DNA of 64,000 nucleotides, from contig NZ_VSTH01000013.1 in NCBI RefSeq assembly GCF_008123965.1, forward strand, positions 110,756 through 174,755. The letters run 5' to 3'. How positions within the stretch are numbered: the stretch's first letter is position 1; the number at the start of each line of letters is the position of its first letter. Source of the stretch: Bradyrhizobium hipponense (GTDB taxonomy: Bacteria > Pseudomonadota > Alphaproteobacteria > Rhizobiales > Xanthobacteraceae). A program made the position numbers and the translations under genes. Positions 50,947 through 58,825 of this stretch are shown here, piece after piece. The notes below the pieces were generated by a model, which saw only the letters and a program-made list of their open reading frames with translations, was not told where the DNA came from and did not search any database.

Positions 50947-51099
50947 CCCTCTCCCCTTGTGGGAGAGTGTGGCTCGCCGCAGTAGCGGCGAGACGGGTGA
51001 GGGGTTGTCTCCGCGAATACAACTGCTGCTGAGCTCGCGGATACAACCCCTCATCCGGCGCTTCGCGCCACCTTCTCCCACAGGGGGAGAAGGAAGGGC
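50947..51099. repeat. REP-like palindrome, CCCTCTCCCCTTGTGGGAGA type
   Basis: CCTCTCCCCTTGTGGGAGAG at the left and CTTCTCCCACAGGGGGAGAAG at the right, written here as CTTCTCCCACAG plus GGGGAGAAG, form inverted arms around a spacer with further dyads (GTGAGGGGTTGT against ACAACCCCTCAT). The left arm also starts at the right window edge (63984). Confidence 0.8.
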
Positions 51100-51123
51100 T
51101 CGCGGCGCGTCGGGATACTGGAG

Positions 51124-51840
51124 CTAGCGCTCGCCGCTAGCAATTTCGAGCGCTGCGAGCAGATCGTCGATCTCCATACGCTTGCGAAAATCCGGATCGA
51201 CGAAGCGGGCCTTCACGATCCCGTCGCGGCCGACGACGAACACGGCCGGGATCGGCAGCATCCAGCCATCATTGCCGTGAAATTTCGCCATGTCCTGATA
51301 GGACAATAGCTGCTGGATCTCGGCGCCAAGCCAGATCGCCAGGTTGAGCGACAACGCATAGCCGTTGTCGAGATCGGTCAGGATCGGAAATGGCGCGCCA
51401 GCGTCGAGCCTGAACGTCCCGGTATATTCCTGCGTCTCCGGCATGATCGCGACGACCCGCGCGCCCATCGCATCGATACGATCCTGTGCCTGGATCACCG
51501 CGCGGACATTGAGCCGGCAATAGGGGCACCAATGGCCCCGGAAGAACATCACCGCAACCGGCCCGTTCTCTAGCAGCGACGGCAACGTGACAAGGCGTCC
51601 GCTCTCGTCAGGCAGCATGAACGGCGGCATCGCATCGCCCGGACGCGGCGCGCTCTCGCCGCCGCCGTTCCCGTTCAATCTGATCACCAGATGATCGACC
51701 GCATCGCCATAGGCGGGAAAGATCTCGCGCCCGGCATCGGCATAGGCGCGGAGCTGCTCGTTCAGCGTGCCCTCCATGTCCTTGCAACGCTGGAAGGCAA
51801 GCTTGAGCCGTTCGGCATCGGCTGGCGAAAGGGATGTCAT
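51124..51840 (-). CDS. Peroxiredoxin-like protein (AhpC/TSA redoxin)
   Basis: A 238-residue thioredoxin-fold protein. The active-site CPYC (Cys105, Cys108, in FRGHWCPYC) is of the thioredoxin type. About 60 extra residues precede the fold. It probably reduces peroxides or thiols in the cytoplasm; no signal peptide is visible. The substrate is unknown. It is convergent with the LysR gene at 50043. Confidence 0.85.
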   Translation of the reverse strand: MTSLSPADAERLKLAFQRCKDMEGTLNEQLRAYADAGREIFPAYGDAVDHLVIRLNGNGGGESAPRPGDAMPPFMLPDESGRLVTLPSLLENGPVAVMFFRGHWCPYCRLNVRAVIQAQDRIDAMGARVVAIMPETQEYTGTFRLDAGAPFPILTDLDNGYALSLNLAIWLGAEIQQLLSYQDMAKFHGNDGWMLPIPAVFVVGRDGIVKARFVDPDFRKRMEIDDLLAALEIASGER

Positions 51841-51903
51841 TTTGCGCTCCCGCTTTCAGTTCAAATACTACTCGCGTGGTCCGGCCGCCCGCAAGGGAAG
51901 CCG

Positions 51904-51972
51904 TTAGGAGAAGGCCGATGTGGCGACAACCGCGAATGCGGCGCTGGCGATGAGAATCTTGGACAGTTTCAC
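51904..51972 (-). CDS. Possible micro-ORF encoding only a signal-peptide-like helix
   Basis: A GTG at 51972 with the strong site GGAGGAG upstream starts 22 residues, MKLSKILIASAAFAVVATSA then FS, and stops. As at 34514-34585, the product is a secretion-signal-like helix with no mature domain. The good ribosome-binding site supports real translation; it could otherwise be a remnant. Confidence 0.4.
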   Translation of the reverse strand: MKLSKILIASAAFAVVATSAFS

Positions 51973-52189
51973 GAGACGCTCCTCCGGATAGACGGGTCCG
52001 CCCGCCCCGCCATCAAACAGTGGAACCCGCCCCGGCGGAAATGCCGATCCACAATCGGTTCGATAGCCGCAACGTATCGCGCCACGATAGCGCGGGGCTA
52101 TCGCGTTCAGAGTCGTTTCGCATTTCACTCGGCAGGGCGCCGCCTCCATCCTAGCCGCGATCCAAGCTGCCACTCACAGGAGGACTGCC

Positions 52190-52684
52190 ATGAACCGCCA
52201 AATCGCATCACGCCCTGCCAACCTCGCCACGTCGCTTCTGCTGCTTTTCCTGCTGCTGTCGGCCGCAACATCGGTTGCACGAGCCGACAGTGATGACGGC
52301 ATCGTCCGCGTCAAAAGCGCGGTCCCCTTGTCGGAGGCGATCAGCCGCATCAAGGCGGACATCGCCGCAAAGGGCATCAAATTCTTTCTCGAAGTCGATC
52401 AGTCCAAGCTTGCCGCCGACGCCGGAATCAAGCTTCGCCCCTCCACCCTGCTGGTCTTCGGCAATCCGCCGCTCGGCACGCAGTTCATCACCTCCAACCC
52501 CAACGCCGGGCTCGACTGGCCGGTCCGCCTGTTGTTGACTCAGGATGGCAATGGCGACGTCTGGGCCGTCTGGACGGATTTCGACTGGATCGCAAAGCGC
52601 CACAACATCCGGAATCGCGAGGCGCAGTTCAAGATGGCGACCATGGTCGTCAAGTCCATCACGGCCACCATCACCGCCAAATAG
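52190..52684 (+). CDS. Secreted DUF302 protein
   Basis: A 164-residue exported protein. The signal peptide runs through SLLLLFLLLSAATSVARA. The mature DUF302 domain contains FLEVDQSKLAADAGIKLRPS, LLVFGNPPLGTQFI and LDWPVRLLLTQDGNGDVW, the typical family pattern. The role of DUF302 is unknown. A strong AGGAGG precedes the ATG. The gene is 10 nt before a MerA-like flavoprotein, so the two are co-transcribed. Confidence 0.85.
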   Translation: MNRQIASRPANLATSLLLLFLLLSAATSVARADSDDGIVRVKSAVPLSEAISRIKADIAAKGIKFFLEVDQSKLAADAGIKLRPSTLLVFGNPPLGTQFITSNPNAGLDWPVRLLLTQDGNGDVWAVWTDFDWIAKRHNIRNREAQFKMATMVVKSITATITAK

Positions 52685-52694
52685 CGAGGGTCCG

Positions 52695-54056
52695 ATGGTG
52701 CGCCAAACATTCGATGTCGTCATCCTCGGCGGCGGCAATGCCGGGATCGGAGTGACCGGCCCCGTCCGGCGGGCCGGACTCTCCGTCGCGATGATCGAGC
52801 CGCTCGATCTCGGTGGCACCTGTCCGAATCGCGGCTGTACGCCCAAGAAGGTTCTGGTCGCCGCCGGCCAGATGCTGCACGACATCGAGCGCGCTGCCGT
52901 TCATCATATCGCAGTCGGCAAGCCGCGGCTCGACTGGGCGGCGCTGATCGACCGCGAGAAGAACATGATCAAGGATATCCCCGCCAACCTCGCCCGCGCG
53001 ATGGCGCGTCGCGAGGTCGAAGTGATCAAGGGGTATGGCACCTTCGTTGCGCCCAGCACCATTCGCGTCGGCGATCGCGTGCTCGAGGCCAACCACGTCG
53101 TTATCGCGACCGGTTCGAAGCCGCGGCCGCTACCGATCGCCGGCGCCGAGCACATGATCACGTCGGACGCGATGTTGAGCGATCGCGACTTGCCGGCTTC
53201 GGTTATCTTTATCGGCGGCGGCGTAATCTCGCTGGAATTCGCGCACATCTACGCGCGCGCCGGCGCCGGAGTGACGGTTCTCGAGGCGCTGCCACGACTC
53301 CTGCCGGCAATGGACGCCGATGCCGTCGCCCAGTTGCAGGCGGAGAGCGAGCGCATCGGCATCAAAGTCGAGGCCGGCGTGGGCGTGCGGAGAATCGAAC
53401 GGACCGGCAGCCGGTTCAGGGTGGTCTTTACCCGAGATGGGGTCGAGCACGCGGCCGAGGCCGATCGTGTCGTCAACGGTTGCGGCAGGGTGGCCAATAC
53501 AGGCTCGCTGGACCTTGCGGCCGGCCAGGTCGAACATACGAACGGACGAATCTCGCTCGACGACCACTTGCGTTCGACCTCAAATCCACGGGTTCATGTC
53601 TGCGGCGATGCCGTGCCGATCTCGCCGCAGCTTTCCCCGGTTGCAAGCTATGAAGGCGACATCGTCGGCCGCAACATCGTCGACGGACCGCGACATGCGC
53701 CCGACTACGCCGGCATGGCTACGGCGGTCTACACCGTGCCGGCGCTTGCTGCCGTCGGTCTGACCGAAGCGACGGCACGGCACAACGGATCCGCCATCGA
53801 GGTTCACGTCAACGACATGCGCGACTGGTTTTCCGCCCGCTCCTATGCCGAGACCGTCGCATGGTCCAAAGTGATCGTCGATCGCACCACCGACCGTGTT
53901 CTCGGCGCGCACTTTTTCGGCCATGCGGGCCAGGAGCTCATCAGCATCTTCGGGCTTGCGATCAAATTTGGCATCACGGCCAGCCAGATCCGCGACAACG
54001 TCTATGCCTATCCGACCTTCTCCGCCGACATCAAGCACATGCTCGGGCACGCATAG
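52695..54056 (+). CDS. Pyridine nucleotide-disulfide oxidoreductase (MerA/glutathione-reductase-like)
   Basis: A 453-residue flavoprotein. The redox-active disulfide is GGTCPNRGCTPKK (Cys43, Cys48), with an FAD motif LGGGNAG at the start and NAD(P) motif IGGGVIS near 176. In the C-terminal motif the catalytic His of glutathione reductase is replaced: the segment reads YAYPTFSAD, with Tyr439 and Asp445 in place of His and Glu. A Tyr here is also seen in mercuric reductases, so reduction of a metal or an unusual disulfide is possible. No mer regulator or second cysteine pair is visible. It follows the DUF302 gene by 10 nt. Confidence 0.85.
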   Translation: MVRQTFDVVILGGGNAGIGVTGPVRRAGLSVAMIEPLDLGGTCPNRGCTPKKVLVAAGQMLHDIERAAVHHIAVGKPRLDWAALIDREKNMIKDIPANLARAMARREVEVIKGYGTFVAPSTIRVGDRVLEANHVVIATGSKPRPLPIAGAEHMITSDAMLSDRDLPASVIFIGGGVISLEFAHIYARAGAGVTVLEALPRLLPAMDADAVAQLQAESERIGIKVEAGVGVRRIERTGSRFRVVFTRDGVEHAAEADRVVNGCGRVANTGSLDLAAGQVEHTNGRISLDDHLRSTSNPRVHVCGDAVPISPQLSPVASYEGDIVGRNIVDGPRHAPDYAGMATAVYTVPALAAVGLTEATARHNGSAIEVHVNDMRDWFSARSYAETVAWSKVIVDRTTDRVLGAHFFGHAGQELISIFGLAIKFGITASQIRDNVYAYPTFSADIKHMLGHA

Positions 54057-54169
54057 CGGCTTGCTATGGTTTCGAGAGATACACGGCATTTAAACCAACA
54101 CGCGATCTCGACCAAACTGATATCGCAGCCGTGGCATTCGAGGTCGCGGCCAACAGAGGAGACTTCCCT

Positions 54170-54652
54170 ATGTTCAACAACATCGGACTTTCCCGGGCGA
54201 TCTTACCGAGTTTTGCGCTCGTCGGCGCGCTGATGCTCACTACGCAACCGGTGTTCGCCGGCGAATGCCCGGCCGACAAGATCAAGCCGAACGCGCGGCA
54301 GATGGTCGACTACAAGCCTGTCGGCGTTACCGACGTGACACTCGGCATGATCGACCTCGGCAAGCAGCCGGCGCATATCGAGGGCCGCGAACTGCGCTTC
54401 CGCAAGCTGACTATCGAGCCCGGCGGCATCGTGCCCTGGCACAGCCATGACGATCGCCCCGCCCTGATCTTCGTGCAGCAGGGGGAGATCGTCGAATATG
54501 CCTCCAACTGCGTCGATCCGATCGTGCACAAGGCCGGCGATCTTCGCCCCGAAGTGTTCGGGACCTCGCATTGGTGGAAGAACCTCGGCAAGGAGACGGT
54601 CGTTCTCTACGTCGGCGACGTCCGCAAGGACCCGCACGACCACAACATGTAA
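54170..54652 (+). CDS. Secreted cupin-domain protein
   Basis: A 160-residue exported protein. A signal peptide ends near TTQPVFAGE; a cupin barrel follows with the metal-binding cluster His91-x-His93 and Glu106 in HSHDDRPALIFVQQGEI. AGAGGAGA precedes the ATG. It may be a metal-dependent enzyme or a metal or ligand binder in the periplasm. Its role with the flavoprotein upstream (113 bp gap) is unknown. Confidence 0.82.
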   Translation: MFNNIGLSRAILPSFALVGALMLTTQPVFAGECPADKIKPNARQMVDYKPVGVTDVTLGMIDLGKQPAHIEGRELRFRKLTIEPGGIVPWHSHDDRPALIFVQQGEIVEYASNCVDPIVHKAGDLRPEVFGTSHWWKNLGKETVVLYVGDVRKDPHDHNM

Positions 54653-54670
54653 CGAGTCTTTTGGTATCCC

Positions 54671-54712
54671 GTCATTCCGGGTCTGGCGCTCGGTGCGCCG
54701 TCCCGGAATGAC
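54671..54712. repeat. Short REP-like hairpin
   Basis: GTCATTCCGGG and CCCGGAATGAC are perfect 11-bp inverted arms around about 20 bp (TCTGGCGCTCGGTGCGCCGT). Its ends resemble the repeat at 26873-26993. It separates the cupin and MFS genes. Confidence 0.85.
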
Positions 54713-54738
54713 AGCAAAGGCTGCACAGGAATCGTGCC

Positions 54739-55941
54739 ATGACCGATCTGTCCGCGCAGATGAAACCGACAGCCACGCAGATGGGTGAGCATTCGCCGGG
54801 CGTGGGTTTTCGCTCCCTCGTGATCGGATTGACCGCGTTCCTGACCGTGGTCGACCTGTTCGCGACCCAGGCCATCCTGCCGTCGCTGACGCGGCATTAT
54901 GGCGTCACGCCGGCGGCGATGAGCTTCGCCGTCAATGCCAGTACCATTGGCATGGCGATCGCCAGCCTCGTCATTGGCTTGCTCAGTCCGCAGATCGACC
55001 GCCGGACCGGCATCCTGCTCAGCCTGGCGCTTCTCGCGATCCCCACGTCCCTGCTTGCGGCCGCGCCCAATCTTGCGGTCTTTACCGCCTTGCGCGTCGC
55101 ACAGGGCCTCTGCATGGCTTCCGCCTTTGCCTTGACGCTCGCTTATCTCGGCGAGCAATGCAGCGCAATGGACGCGGGCGGCGCGTTTGCCGCCTACATC
55201 ACCGGCAACGTCGCCAGCAATCTTATCGGCCGGCTGATCTCGGCCGCGGTCGCCGACGGCCTCGGATTGGCGTGGAACTTCTATTTCTTCGCGGCCCTCA
55301 ATCTGGCGGGCGCGGTGCTAGTCTATTTCACGATCAAGCGCGCGCAACCCATGCACACGATGATGCCGACTGGGTCGCCGCTTGCCGCCATGATCGCGCA
55401 TTGGTGCAATCCGCGGTTACGGGCGGCCTACGGTATCGGCTTCTGCATTCTGTTCGCCTTCATCGGCACCTTCACTTTCGTCAACTTCGTACTGGTTCGG
55501 CCGCCGCTGTCACTCGGCATGATGGATATCGGATTGGTCTACTTCGTCTTCCTGCCGTCGGTGGTCACGACGTTGCTGGCCGGCCGGATCGCATCACGCC
55601 TTGGAACGCGGCCGGCGATCTGGGGCGGCATCGCCGTGGCGGCGATCGGCTTGCCGCTGATGCTGGCGCCTCATCTGAGCGAGGTGCTCACCGGCATGGT
55701 CCTCGTTGGCGTCGGAACCTTTTTCGCGCAGGCTGCTGCTACCGGGTTCGTCGGACAGGTGGCGAGCGAGAATCGCGGCGTTGCCAGCGGCACCTATCTG
55801 GCCTGCTATTTCTGCGGGGGGCTGGTCGGCACCGCCGTGCTCGGGCGGCTGTTCGACGCCTTCGGCTGGCATGCCTGCATCGCCGGAGTAGGTCTCGCCC
55901 TCGCGGCCGCGGCCCTGCTCACGCTCGACTTGAAGCGCTAG
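54739..55941 (+). CDS. MFS transporter
   Basis: A 400-residue permease of the major facilitator superfamily with about twelve helices, in the drug-proton antiporter style (VDLFATQAILPSLTRHYGV, and later GLLSPQIDRRTGILLS as the loop 2-3 motif). Its stop codon overlaps the fixS stop tail to tail. Its substrate is unknown, although export of a toxic or metabolic compound is typical for this group. Confidence 0.82.
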   Translation: MTDLSAQMKPTATQMGEHSPGVGFRSLVIGLTAFLTVVDLFATQAILPSLTRHYGVTPAAMSFAVNASTIGMAIASLVIGLLSPQIDRRTGILLSLALLAIPTSLLAAAPNLAVFTALRVAQGLCMASAFALTLAYLGEQCSAMDAGGAFAAYITGNVASNLIGRLISAAVADGLGLAWNFYFFAALNLAGAVLVYFTIKRAQPMHTMMPTGSPLAAMIAHWCNPRLRAAYGIGFCILFAFIGTFTFVNFVLVRPPLSLGMMDIGLVYFVFLPSVVTTLLAGRIASRLGTRPAIWGGIAVAAIGLPLMLAPHLSEVLTGMVLVGVGTFFAQAAATGFVGQVASENRGVASGTYLACYFCGGLVGTAVLGRLFDAFGWHACIAGVGLALAAAALLTLDLKR

Positions 55942-56105
55942 CGCTTGACCGGCGCCTCCTGCTGCGGCTCCTCGTCGGCGATTGCCCGCCACGCGGCGCC
56001 GTCGAGATCGTCGTACTGGCCGCTGCGCAGCGACCACAGGAAGGCGACCAGGCCCGCACCTCCAAGCATCAGCGCCAGCGGCACCAGGATGACCAGGATC
56101 TCCAT
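55938..56105 (-). CDS. fixS: cbb3 oxidase assembly protein FixS/CcoS
   Basis: A 55-residue single-pass membrane protein: MEILVILVPLALMLGGAGLV, then AFLWSLRSGQYDDLDGAAWRA, here given in two pieces. The FLW..RSGQYDD.. pattern is the CcoS hallmark. It is needed to mature the cbb3-type oxidase. Its ATG overlaps the fixI stop (TGATG), and its own stop shares bases with the stop of the convergent MFS gene. Last gene of fixGHIS. Confidence 0.92.
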   Translation of the reverse strand: MEILVILVPLALMLGGAGLVAFLWSLRSGQYDDLDGAAWRAIADEEPQQEAPVKR

Positions 56106-58303
56106 CACAGGGTCTCCCGCGAAGAACTGCGTGCGCGCAGCGAATTCAGCATGACCAGAACTGACGATCCGCTCATGGCTGCCGCAGCGATCAGGGGTGT
56201 CACCACGCCGCTGATCGCGACCGGCACGGCCAGGACATTATAGCCGATCGCAAGCCAGAGGTTTTGCCGCATCAGGCGCAGCGCTTCGCGCGAGGAGTCG
56301 ATCGCGGCGACGACCGGGGCCAGCGGCCGGCCGAGAAAGACGAGATCGGCGGTCGCCTGGCTGAGATGGGCAGCTGAGATCGGCGACATCGAGACGTGCG
56401 CTGCCGCAAGCGAGGGCGCATCGTTCATGCCGTCGCCGACCATCAGCACTTTTGCGCCGCGCTGCTTCAGCTCTTCGATCCGCGCGATCTTGTCGGCAGG
56501 CGTGACGCCGGCGCGCCACTCGGGAATGCCGAGAGCATGGGCCGCAGCCCTCACCGCTGGCTCGCGGTCGCCGGAAAGAATTTCGATGCCGATGTTGCGT
56601 GCCTTCAGTGCCGCGATCACGGCCGGGGCATCCGGGCGCAGACCCTGACGCACCGAGAGGATGACTCTTTCGTTTCCCTTGCTGAAGGCCACGATGGAGG
56701 CTTCCGGATCGAGATCGGCGCCGGCGCCGGCACCGATCTCCGCCTCGGCGCCGCAGAAGGATGGACGGCCAAGGCGAATCTCGATGCCGTCGATGGTTGC
56801 CCGCACGCCCTGCCCGGCCTCCTCGATCGCACCGACGATCGGCGATCGGGCGCCCGCGGCCTGCGCGACCGCGGCAGCTACCGGGTGATGGCTCGACAGC
56901 GCAAGTCGGCCGGCGGGCTCGAACAGGTCGGCAGGTATATCGGCTACGTTCGTCACTTCGAGCTCCGGCAGCGTCAGCGTGCCGGTCTTGTCGAAGATGA
57001 CATGATCGGCTTCGGCGAGCCGTTCGATGGCGTCGCCCGAATTGAGCAGCACGCCCGATTTGAACATCGCGCCCGAAGTCACGGTCTGCACCGTCGGGAT
57101 TGCGAGCCCGAGCGCGCAGGGACAGGTGATGATCAAGACGGCAACGCCTGTCACGATCGCATCGTGCCAGCTAGCGCCGGCGATGACCCAGCCGAGGATG
57201 GTGAGGAGCGCGGCCGCATGCACCACCGGCGCATAGAGTTGCGAGGCGCGGTCGGCCAGCCGCATGTAGCGCGAGCGCGCCTGGAGCGCGTTGTCGAGCA
57301 GTCGCGTGATTTCCGCGAGCAGCGTCGCCTCGGAGGCCGCGGAGACCCGCACCCGCAGCGTGCCTGAGATGTTCATCGACCCCGCATAGACCGGTGTGCC
57401 ATGCTCGGCCACAACATAGAGCGTCTCGCCCGTGATCAGGCTCTGGTCGATCTCGGAGCGCCCCTCGATCACGGTACCATCGACCGCGCAGCGCTCGCCC
57501 GGCCGCAGCAGCACGATGTCGCCGGGATGGATCGCCGCCACCGGCACCTGTGAAATCTCGTCAGCTCCGACGAATTTCGCCGCGGTCTCCGCCTTCAGCG
57601 CGGCGAGATTGCCGGCGACTGCGCGGGTCCGCCGCCGCATGTTCTGGTCGAGGACGCGGCCGACCAGCAGGAACGTCAGCAGCATGATTGCCGCGTCGAA
57701 ATAGGCGTGCTCGGCGTGATGGACGGTCTCGACCACGGACATGCCGAGCGCCAGGATCACGCCGATCGAGATCGGGACGTCCATGTTCGTCGTCTTCGCC
57801 GACAGCGCGCGCCAGGCCGAGCGGAAGAACGGCTGGCCGGCATAGGCCGCCGCGGGAAGCGCGATCAGCGCCGACAGCCAGTGGAAGAAATCGCGCTGCT
57901 CGGGCAGCATGTCCGAGACGTTGCCCGACCAGACCGGGATCGACAGCATCATCACGTTCATGGTGGCGAACGCGGCAACGCCGAGGCAGCGCAGCAGGAA
58001 GCGTGATTCGGCGACTTCGGTCGCCTCCGCGCTCTCCGTCTCGTAGGGATAGGCCTTGTAGCCGAGCTCCTCGAGCCGATCGATGAAACGAGACGGGTCG
58101 AGCGTGCCCTGCTTCCATTCCAGCGCGAGGCGCCGGTCGGTGAGATTCACACGCGCCAGCGTGACATCGGGAATGGCGGACAGTCCGCGCTCGATCTTGG
58201 CCATGCAGCCGGCGCAGTGAACGCCTTCGACCGCGAGATCGATGTGCTGGACGCCCTCGCCCGCGGTCCGGACGTAGTGCGAAAAGTCCCGCGTGAGGCG
58301 CAT
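56105..58303 (-). CDS. fixI: Copper-transporting P-type ATPase FixI/CcoI
   Basis: A 732-residue P1B-type ATPase supplying copper for the cbb3 oxidase. An N-terminal metal-binding domain has Cys30 and Cys33 (GVHCAGCMAK). The membrane CPC motif (ITCPCALGLAIP), the phosphorylation site DKTGT and GDGMNDAPS follow in order. ATG 58303 with AAGGA upstream gives the start; the frame extends further but upstream codons are unrelated. It lies 11 nt after fixH. Confidence 0.95.
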   Translation of the reverse strand: MRLTRDFSHYVRTAGEGVQHIDLAVEGVHCAGCMAKIERGLSAIPDVTLARVNLTDRRLALEWKQGTLDPSRFIDRLEELGYKAYPYETESAEATEVAESRFLLRCLGVAAFATMNVMMLSIPVWSGNVSDMLPEQRDFFHWLSALIALPAAAYAGQPFFRSAWRALSAKTTNMDVPISIGVILALGMSVVETVHHAEHAYFDAAIMLLTFLLVGRVLDQNMRRRTRAVAGNLAALKAETAAKFVGADEISQVPVAAIHPGDIVLLRPGERCAVDGTVIEGRSEIDQSLITGETLYVVAEHGTPVYAGSMNISGTLRVRVSAASEATLLAEITRLLDNALQARSRYMRLADRASQLYAPVVHAAALLTILGWVIAGASWHDAIVTGVAVLIITCPCALGLAIPTVQTVTSGAMFKSGVLLNSGDAIERLAEADHVIFDKTGTLTLPELEVTNVADIPADLFEPAGRLALSSHHPVAAAVAQAAGARSPIVGAIEEAGQGVRATIDGIEIRLGRPSFCGAEAEIGAGAGADLDPEASIVAFSKGNERVILSVRQGLRPDAPAVIAALKARNIGIEILSGDREPAVRAAAHALGIPEWRAGVTPADKIARIEELKQRGAKVLMVGDGMNDAPSLAAAHVSMSPISAAHLSQATADLVFLGRPLAPVVAAIDSSREALRLMRQNLWLAIGYNVLAVPVAISGVVTPLIAAAAMSGSSVLVMLNSLRARSSSRETL

Positions 58304-58314
58304 GACGAATTCCT

Positions 58315-58806
58315 TCAGTTCAGGATCACGCGGTTGCGCGACAGGAACGCGCGCTGGCCTCGCGCCTCGCTCTCGATCACCAGGTCCCACTGGCCCGGCG
58401 CGACGGAAGCCGCATTGCCGCGATAGATGCCGATGCCGGCTTCAGTGAGTTCGACCGAAAGATCGGCCCGCTTGTCAGTCGGCCGCTCCAGGCGGCCGCC
58501 GAACTTCAAACCGCTTATGGGAAGGCCGCTCGCATCGCGCGCCTCGACCTGGAGCGTGGCGCCGCCGTCGGTTCGGCGCTCGATATGGGCATTGACCTGC
58601 CATTTACGTGCGGTCTGATCCCGCGCCGCCGAGATCTCCCGGTCGTAGCTGAGACCCGCGGCATAAGGGCTGTCGACATCCGTGCCGGGCAGCGTCGCGA
58701 TCGCGAGCTTCGCCATGGTCACGTTGACACCGATCACGACGCCGAAGAAGGCGACCAGCATCACCAAGACTTTTGTTCCGGTCAGCGGCTTCGGTGCGGA
58801 TGCCAT
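58315..58806 (-). CDS. fixH: cbb3 oxidase assembly protein FixH
   Basis: A 163-residue protein with one membrane helix near residues 13-35 (VLVMLVAFFGVVIGVNVTMA) and a periplasmic domain with an immunoglobulin-like pattern (GLPISGLKFGGRLERPTD ... GQWDLVIESEA). It is a member of the FixH family needed for assembly of the oxidase. Start at 58806 follows GGAG. It sits between fixG (19 nt gap) and fixI. Confidence 0.93.
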   Translation of the reverse strand: MASAPKPLTGTKVLVMLVAFFGVVIGVNVTMAKLAIATLPGTDVDSPYAAGLSYDREISAARDQTARKWQVNAHIERRTDGGATLQVEARDASGLPISGLKFGGRLERPTDKRADLSVELTEAGIGIYRGNAASVAPGQWDLVIESEARGQRAFLSRNRVILN

Positions 58807-58825
58807 GGCGAACTCCGGGACTTTC

